From: Acinetobacter rathckeae
Lineage (GTDB): Bacteria; Pseudomonadota; Gammaproteobacteria; Pseudomonadales; Moraxellaceae
Direction: 5' to 3'
Length of the DNA stretch: 64,000 nt
Assembly: GCF_015627125.1 (NCBI RefSeq)
Contig: NZ_VTDO01000003.1
Coordinates: 1 to 64,000 of the forward strand
This document shows positions 58,348 through 64,000 of the stretch, piece by piece. Positions within the stretch are counted from its first letter, which is position 1; every line of letters begins with the position of its first letter. The translations under genes and the position numbers were made by a program. The notes beneath the pieces were generated by a model. The model was not told the DNA's origin and did no database searches. It worked only from the letters and a program-made list of their open reading frames with translations.

Positions 58348-60393
58348 CTAAAATTTAAAATCTACGCCCACAGTAAAGTTACGTCCCACTTGTGGTACTT
58401 GAGATAAAAATGACTCATGCTGATAAATTTTGCTATCTAAAACATTATTCACTTTAGTATAGACACGGTAGTCTAACTTATTCGTGAAACGATTATTATA
58501 TGCAAAACCAAGATTTAGCATATTGTAGCTCTGACCATTGGTTTCATAACTGGCAATATCATCTTGAGTAAATACATGGTAATACTCTGCATTTGCCGTG
58601 TAATTATCATCGAAGTTTGCCGATATTTTTGCACCTATTCGGCCACCTGGTACACGTGGTACATTGCCTGCATCGACCAACTTACCACGTACATAGTCAC
58701 CAAACAGACCCACAGTATATACAGGTGACACTTGATAACTAATATCACCATCTACCCCATAAAAACGGGCTTTTGATTGGCGATACTGAATTAAACGAAA
58801 GTCTTGGAATTGATCTAGCGTATCTGCATAAATAAAGTTATTAAACCAATTATGGAATGCACTCACATTATACTTCAAACGGTCATTATCAAAATGAAAA
58901 CCAAGCTCTACGTTATTTGATTTTTCAGTCCCTAAATCATCGCTACCCAACTCATAGGTGTTGGTCGCCATGTGCTTACCATTTGAGTAAAGCTCTTGTG
59001 CCATCGGTAGACGCTCTTGGTGCGATGCCGTTAAAGATAGCTTATAATTTGGTACAAACTCCCAATCTGCTGAACCTGCAACCGAGTACGCTGTACCTGA
59101 GAAATTCTTCGCATCGGGGTTGGTTTCACCTTGTTGAATATCAATTTTTTGATGATCTACACGTGAAGACACTTGCACATGCACCTGACCCATTTGCTTT
59201 TCTTGCAAACCAAATACACTATAACGTTGGGTGTTGGTCGGATCCATTAGTGACTCATCGCCACCAATACTGAGTTTTTGCTGTGTGTATTGCAAACCGA
59301 ACTGACCTGTCCAACCTGCCCACGGCGTATTGGTTAACACCAAACGTGTATCTGTACCGTGGCTATTAAAGGTCGTATCTGGTTCATCCCCGTCCATCTC
59401 TTGGTGCTGATACTTAGTGTAATTGGCTTGCAACGCCAATTTAGAAAAGCCTGCAAATGGATCATTCAGCTCTGACTTTAAGTCATAGCGTTTTTGTTTT
59501 AGATTAATCCATGAAATTGCATCGTCATCAGATGTATCACTACCACAACTAGCAGAGCCCTTATCAAATCCTGTTGCAGTATTATTTAAGATACAAGAAC
59601 CATAAGCGGCATTGTCACCTGGAATACCATAACGGTCATGGCGTTCGCTATATGCAACACCTACAAACCCTTTGTCGCCAATCCAAGATAAGCCTACATT
59701 TGCATCTTGTGAACGTGCAAAGGTTTCTGGCTGTCTGCGCCCATTTGTTTGTAAATCTTTAGGTAAAATATAATTATTGGCATCACGGTGTAAACCACCT
59801 GCACTTAATGCAACATGATCACCCAAGCCAATCACGGTTTGGCCTGAATACAGCATGTCGTCACTACCTGTATTATAACGTGCACCCACACGGCCACTAT
59901 AACCATTGTCTGGCATATGCGTTGGTACTTTATTATCTACCACATTAACCAAACCACCCACAGAACCTGCACCATACAACAGACTTTCAGGGCCTTTTAA
60001 CACTTGAATTTCTTCTGCTGAATTAGGGTCAACTGTCACAGCATGGTCTGGGGATACCGATGATACATCTAAAGCATCGCCACCATTTTGCGTAATTTTA
60101 ACCCGTGCTCCATCTAACCCACGAATCACAGGACGACTCACCCCACCCGTATATTGGGCGGCATAAATACCAGCCTTACCCTCTAAAGCATTACCAATGG
60201 TTGTTGCACCCTCAATTAAATCTTTTTGTTTTACCGTAAAATCGCCTGCGACATGATCTGGCTGTACGGCTAGATCTTTTTGTCCCTTGAGCTCAATTGC
60301 AGGTAAATTATCAACTGCTGGCGTTTGTGCCAATACACTTTGCACCGCACAAGCCAATAAAGATAAAGCAAACCACTTTTTTTGAAACTGCAT
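58348..60393 (-). CDS. znuD: TonB-dependent zinc receptor ZnuD
   Basis: Outer-membrane transporter that takes up zinc with TonB energy under zinc limitation. The 681-aa protein has a signal peptide (cut near residue 22, VLAQ), a plug domain (VIRGLDGARVKITQNGG, PESLLYGAGSVGGLVNVVDNK) and a beta-barrel ending in Phe (VGVDFKF). His/Asp-rich loops (HQEMDGDEPD, CGSDTSDDD) are consistent with metal capture. A 12-bp palindrome overlaps its probable promoter and may be a Zur site. Confidence 0.87.
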   Translation of the reverse strand: MQFQKKWFALSLLACAVQSVLAQTPAVDNLPAIELKGQKDLAVQPDHVAGDFTVKQKDLIEGATTIGNALEGKAGIYAAQYTGGVSRPVIRGLDGARVKITQNGGDALDVSSVSPDHAVTVDPNSAEEIQVLKGPESLLYGAGSVGGLVNVVDNKVPTHMPDNGYSGRVGARYNTGSDDMLYSGQTVIGLGDHVALSAGGLHRDANNYILPKDLQTNGRRQPETFARSQDANVGLSWIGDKGFVGVAYSERHDRYGIPGDNAAYGSCILNNTATGFDKGSASCGSDTSDDDAISWINLKQKRYDLKSELNDPFAGFSKLALQANYTKYQHQEMDGDEPDTTFNSHGTDTRLVLTNTPWAGWTGQFGLQYTQQKLSIGGDESLMDPTNTQRYSVFGLQEKQMGQVHVQVSSRVDHQKIDIQQGETNPDAKNFSGTAYSVAGSADWEFVPNYKLSLTASHQERLPMAQELYSNGKHMATNTYELGSDDLGTEKSNNVELGFHFDNDRLKYNVSAFHNWFNNFIYADTLDQFQDFRLIQYRQSKARFYGVDGDISYQVSPVYTVGLFGDYVRGKLVDAGNVPRVPGGRIGAKISANFDDNYTANAEYYHVFTQDDIASYETNGQSYNMLNLGFAYNNRFTNKLDYRVYTKVNNVLDSKIYQHESFLSQVPQVGRNFTVGVDFKF

Positions 60394-60420
60394 TATGATG
60401 ATCTCATTTTATTTTTAGTT

Positions 60421-60432
60421 ATGTTATAACAT
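60421..60432 (-). promoter_or_regulatory. Zur-like palindrome in znuD promoter
   Basis: ATGTTATAACAT lies about 28 bases upstream of znuD, overlapping the -10 of a candidate promoter (TTGTAA, 16 bases, TAACAT). It shares the TGTTATA half-site of Zur boxes but the halves are closer together than in the usual 23-bp consensus, so Fur/Zur assignment is tentative. Confidence 0.45.
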
Positions 60433-60631
60433 TTATTATTTTTTACAAGCTCTATCCACAATCTAGATGAAAGTTTCACCTTATTGTCATTTAATCGTTC
60501 TTTATCATGTTTTTTGAACAAATCCTTGAGGCAGTACCATGAAACATGCATAATTGAATGTCTTAAAAAAAGTATAGCCTAGCGTACTTTTAAACGATTT
60601 TTTAAATAATAGACGTTGGACATAACACGCC

Positions 60632-62413
60632 ATGATGCGAACACATTACTGTGGCTTACTAACAGAAGCCCAAATTGATCAAACAGTTACACTTTGCGGT
60701 TGGGTACACCGTCGCCGTGATCATGGCGGTGTCATTTTTCTTGATATGCGTGACCGTGATGGCCTCGTACAAGTGGTTATTGACCCAGATACTCCTGAAG
60801 CTTTCGCAACTGCAGACAAAGTACGCTCAGAATTTGTATTAAAAATTACAGGACGTGTGCGTAAACGCTATGAAGGCACAGAAAATGCCAACATGGTGAG
60901 TGGACAAATTGAAGTTTTAGGCAAAGAAATTGAAGTCCTTGCAAGCTCTGAAACACCACCGTTCCCACTGAACGACGAAAACACAACTGTTTCAGAAGAC
61001 ATTCGTTTAAAATATCGTTTCTTAGATATTCGTCGTCCTGAAATGCTAGACCGTTTACGTTTCCGCTCAAAAGTAACCAACTTGATTCGAAACTACTTAG
61101 ACGACCATGGCTTCTTAGATGTAGAAACACCTATTTTGACACGTGCAACACCTGAAGGTGCACGTGACTACCTCGTACCAAGTCGTGTTTCTAATGGCAG
61201 TTTCTATGCTCTACCACAATCACCACAGTTATTTAAACAATTACTGATGGTTGGTGGTATTGATCGCTACTACCAAATTGCAAAATGTTTCCGTGATGAA
61301 GACTTACGTGCAGACCGTCAGCCTGAATTCACCCAAATCGATGTTGAAACATCATTCCTAAATGATGATGAAATTATGGATTTAATGGAAGGCATGACCA
61401 CGAAAATGTTTAAAGACTTATTAAACATTGAGTTTGGTGGCAAATTCCAAAGAATGCCATACAGCGAAGCAATGCGTGACTATGCATCAGACAAACCTGA
61501 CTTACGTATTCCATTAAAATTGGTTGATGTTGCAGACCTCATGCAATCGGTAGAATTTAAAGTCTTTGCAGGCCCTGCAAAAGACCCTAAAGGCCGTGTT
61601 GCAGCACTTCGTGTGCCAAATGCAAGCACCCTTTCTCGTAGCCAAATCGATGAATACACCAAGTTCGTTGGTATTTACGGTGCAAAAGGCTTGGCGTACA
61701 TTAAAGTCAATGAACTTGAAAAAGGCATTGAAGGTTTACAATCACCAATTGTTAAATTTATTGAACCAATTGTATTGCAATTGCTTGAACGTGTTGGTGC
61801 ACAAAATGGTGACATCGTATTCTTTGGTGCTGATAAAGCCAAAATTGTAAACGATGCACTCGGTGCATTGCGTGTAAAAATCGGGCATGACCTCAACCTT
61901 GCAACGTGTGAGTGGGCCCCTCTTTGGGTGGTTGACTTCCCAATGTTTGAAGAAACAGATGATGGTAAGTGGACCTCTGTACATCACCCATTCACACTAC
62001 CAAAAAGTAGCGTAGAAGACGTGAAAAACAACCCTGGTGAAGCACTCTCTGTCGCTTATGACATGGTGTTAAACGGCACCGAGATTGGTGGCGGTTCTTT
62101 ACGTATTCACACACTTGAAATGCAAAAAGCAATTTTTGAAGCATTAGGTATTTCTGATGAAGAAGCTGAAGATAAATTTAGCTTCTTACTTGATGCATTG
62201 AAATATGGTGCACCGCCACATGGTGGTCTTGCATTTGGTTTAGACCGCCTTGTCATGCTGATGACAGGTGCACAATCTATTCGTGATGTCATTGCATTCC
62301 CTAAAACCAAAACAGCTGAATGTCCACTCACAGAAGCACCTGCTCCTGTTGAAGCAACACAGCTTAGAGATTTAGGCATTCGCTTACGTGAGCAGAAAAA
62401 ACAAGAAGGTTAA
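60632..62413 (+). CDS. aspS: Aspartyl-tRNA synthetase AspRS
   Basis: Charges tRNA-Asp. The 593-aa bacterial-type enzyme has the anticodon-binding OB fold, class II motifs ([51 protein letters not shown]) and the inserted GAD domain. The N-terminal [11 protein letters not shown] carries His where discriminating enzymes such as that of E. coli have Asn/Leu variants; in Pseudomonas this matches a relaxed enzyme that also charges tRNA-Asn. The relaxed activity here is inferred. In Acinetobacter aspS borders the outer-core locus. Confidence 0.97.
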   Translation: MMRTHYCGLLTEAQIDQTVTLCGWVHRRRDHGGVIFLDMRDRDGLVQVVIDPDTPEAFATADKVRSEFVLKITGRVRKRYEGTENANMVSGQIEVLGKEIEVLASSETPPFPLNDENTTVSEDIRLKYRFLDIRRPEMLDRLRFRSKVTNLIRNYLDDHGFLDVETPILTRATPEGARDYLVPSRVSNGSFYALPQSPQLFKQLLMVGGIDRYYQIAKCFRDEDLRADRQPEFTQIDVETSFLNDDEIMDLMEGMTTKMFKDLLNIEFGGKFQRMPYSEAMRDYASDKPDLRIPLKLVDVADLMQSVEFKVFAGPAKDPKGRVAALRVPNASTLSRSQIDEYTKFVGIYGAKGLAYIKVNELEKGIEGLQSPIVKFIEPIVLQLLERVGAQNGDIVFFGADKAKIVNDALGALRVKIGHDLNLATCEWAPLWVVDFPMFEETDDGKWTSVHHPFTLPKSSVEDVKNNPGEALSVAYDMVLNGTEIGGGSLRIHTLEMQKAIFEALGISDEEAEDKFSFLLDALKYGAPPHGGLAFGLDRLVMLMTGAQSIRDVIAFPKTKTAECPLTEAPAPVEATQLRDLGIRLREQKKQEG

Positions 62414-62431
62414 GGCTGAATAGCTAAACCC

Positions 62432-62468
62432 AAGCCCTTAAATGACTAACTCATTTAAGGGCTTTTTT
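62432..62468 (+). terminator. Terminator after aspS
   Basis: AAGCCCTTAAATGA-5-nt loop-TCATTTAAGGGCTT followed by T's; 14-bp stem, 18 bases after the stop. Confidence 0.92.
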
Positions 62469-62566
62469 ACACCAATTGATCGCTTATTTAGATCAATCAT
62501 TCAATGTTTGTGATTCACTCAATGTAGTGGCATAATATTTTGCAAATTTCCAATAGGGGTTACATT

Positions 62567-62788
62567 ATGGCTATGCGTCCTGAAGTACGCCGTCGTGCAT
62601 TGGTCATTATTGTGTTCTCTCTTGTGCAATGGTTTATCATGAACTATATCTTGCATAATGGGCTATTCAATATCACGACCTACCAACGTATATTATATTT
62701 TTGTGTAAGCAGTTTATCGGCTGCGTTACTGATTTTTTTATCTTTAATTTATATGGTACTTAAAGGTAATTCAGACATACACCGCTAA
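62567..62788 (+). CDS. Small two-helix membrane protein
   Basis: A 73-aa protein (start 62567, MAMRPEVRRRAL) with two membrane helices (about residues 12-30 and 44-66) separated by NGLFNITTYQ and a short cytosolic tail. AGGGG lies nine bases before the ATG, which decides this start over an upstream in-frame Met. No family recognised. It follows aspS after a terminator and so is likely transcribed from its own promoter. Confidence 0.72.
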   Translation: MAMRPEVRRRALVIIVFSLVQWFIMNYILHNGLFNITTYQRILYFCVSSLSAALLIFLSLIYMVLKGNSDIHR

Positions 62789-62923
62789 ATATGTATGGTC
62801 ATTTATTGCTAAATAGCTCATATTATATGAGCTATTTTTATGTCACAGCAAGTACACACCACAAACACATTTTTGATTTATAATGACTTTTGATCAAAAC
62901 CACTGACTTTGCTATTAAAACCT

Positions 62924-63790
62924 ATGCAATTACTTCATACTTTTCGTTATATTCCACTGTCTGCCATACGGTCTGTGGCTAGAGCTTATGCATGGTTTAT
63001 AAACCGTCAACCGAACAAAGGAATGCTCCGAAAAGTACTGATCAATCTAAAATTAGCCTACCCTCAACTTGATGATGCTGAACGTCTAGTCTTGGCAAAA
63101 AGTAGCGTCGTGAAGCAATGTTTATCTTACAGCGAATTTATGAAATGCTGGGCAATGCCCCCTCAATGGAGCATTGAACAGATTCATACGGTACATCACT
63201 GTGATCTGTTAAAAAATGCTTTTTCTGATACTCGAGGTACACTGCTCATTGTTCCACATCTAGGGACTTGGGAGGTAATGAATGCTTGGCTTTGTCAACA
63301 TACAGACCTGACCATTATGTATAAACCCATTAAAGAAAAAGCCATCAATCAATTTGTTTTACAATCTCGCGAAGCTTTAAAGTCAAAACTTGTACCTACA
63401 GATATGAGTGGTGTGAAATTACTATTTAAGAATTTAAAATCAGGTGGCTCAAGCGTCATTTTACCTGACCATGTGCCACACCCTTCTGGTGGTGTGATTG
63501 TGCCTTTTTTTGGCATAGAAACACTCACCAGTACACTTGCTAGTAAAATGGCACAAAAAACTAAATGTCAGTTGGTCGGTTTAAGTTGTTTTCGCCGTGA
63601 TGATGGCAAAGGTTTTGACATCTATTGCGATTTACTTGACCATGCAGACCTCTATAACCCCAATATAGAGATTGCCACCGCTCGATTAAATACTGAAATT
63701 GAAAAGCTTATCAATCGCTCACTAAGTGATTACATGTGGGGCTATAAACGTTTTCGCCATGTACCCAATCGGCCAAATATTTATCAATGA
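62924..63790 (+). CDS. Lipid A-type acyltransferase (LpxL/HtrB family)
   Basis: Adds a secondary acyl chain to a lipid A precursor or related lipid. The 288-aa protein (start 62924, MQLLHTF) has the HX4E catalytic motif in VPHLGTWEVMNAW (about residue 110), LPDHVPHPSGGVIVPFFG and a membrane-associated N-terminus, all typical for the lysophospholipid acyltransferase fold. The longer frame would start with TTG and is less likely. It is followed by a glycosyltransferase, matching the entry to the lipooligosaccharide outer-core locus. The specific acyl position is unknown. Confidence 0.85.
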   Translation: MQLLHTFRYIPLSAIRSVARAYAWFINRQPNKGMLRKVLINLKLAYPQLDDAERLVLAKSSVVKQCLSYSEFMKCWAMPPQWSIEQIHTVHHCDLLKNAFSDTRGTLLIVPHLGTWEVMNAWLCQHTDLTIMYKPIKEKAINQFVLQSREALKSKLVPTDMSGVKLLFKNLKSGGSSVILPDHVPHPSGGVIVPFFGIETLTSTLASKMAQKTKCQLVGLSCFRRDDGKGFDIYCDLLDHADLYNPNIEIATARLNTEIEKLINRSLSDYMWGYKRFRHVPNRPNIYQ

Positions 63791-63885
63791 TACATCAACT
63801 GTATTCTTGATTCTGTCATCACTTTACACAATAATGTTTAAGAAACATTCTCATCTACTTTAGATTAACTATAGGGCTTTCAATT

Positions 63886-64000
63886 TTGGACACTTCAAAT
63901 ATCACTTTATGCCTAACCATTGGGCGACGTCCACAACTCTTACGCCAAACCTTAGAAAGCCTGTTTAAACATGCTCAATTTGAACATATTATTGCCATTA
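63886..64000 (+). CDS. Glycosyltransferase family 2, 5' end only
   Basis: A frame open to the window edge with a start around the TTG at 63886 and residues LCLTIGRRPQLLRQTLESLFK, the beginning of a GT-A family 2 glycosyltransferase. It is cut off at 64000, so catalytic residues are not visible. With the acyltransferase before it this fits the outer-core locus that follows aspS in Acinetobacter. Confidence 0.65.
   Translation, partial: MDTSNITLCLTIGRRPQLLRQTLESLFKHAQFEHIIAI

Overview
The window is a stretch of chromosome from a gammaproteobacterium of the genus Acinetobacter. It is AT-rich, and the housekeeping genes and their order (argJ, secA, folC-accD-trpA, trpB-trpF, selO, baeSR, znuD, aspS) fit that genus. 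The species cannot be fixed from sequence alone.

Layout. (1) 252-2513: a complete yfiR-yfiN-yfiB cyclic-di-GMP signalling operon. (2) 2562-39543: an apparently complete P2-like (myovirus-type) prophage bounded by 109-bp perfect direct repeats; one repeat plus the interior is 36,873 bp. Each repeat holds a whole tRNA-Pro gene plus the last 26 nt of tRNA-His, so integration duplicated tRNA-Pro and left a tRNA-His stub at the left end. (3) 39436-39820: the tRNA cluster Pro-Arg-His-Pro, read leftwards from one strong promoter. (4) 40054-64000: host genes for arginine, tryptophan, folate, fatty-acid and lipopolysaccharide metabolism, envelope stress (baeSR), zinc uptake (znuD) and AspRS. The right edge enters what looks like the start of the lipooligosaccharide outer-core locus.

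Prophage organisation. Early genes run leftwards from a repressor switch at about 9.5 kb: two ribbon-helix-helix-like proteins, a small protein, a primase-helicase, several tiny coupled genes, a C5-cytosine methyltransferase and the integrase. Replication is therefore not P2-like, since there is no gpA/gpB. An accessory segment (9985-15149) carries a phosphoribosyltransferase-like operon under a C4-type antisense RNA, two rightward cargo genes, an N4 gp49/Sf6 gp66 family protein, an Ogr/Delta-type late activator, and a Mu-like com gene overlapping an adenine methylase. The late genes follow P2 order exactly: D U T E' E FII FI / G H I J W V / S R lysis X L M N O / P Q. A near-identical 35-bp palindrome lies at each of the three places where P2 has its late promoters (before FI, before V, and between O and P), the likely sites for the Ogr homologue.

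The most notable regulatory observations are the C4-type RNA locus with its two sets of target boxes, the late-promoter palindromes with a constant distance to a -10-like box, the conserved -1 frameshift site in gene E, a hairpin covering the start codon of the com-coupled methylase, a cluster of unexplained hairpins near 13.0-13.2 kb, and, in the host part, a long inverted repeat that carries a promoter-like box in its loop and the ribosome-binding site of psiE in its right arm.
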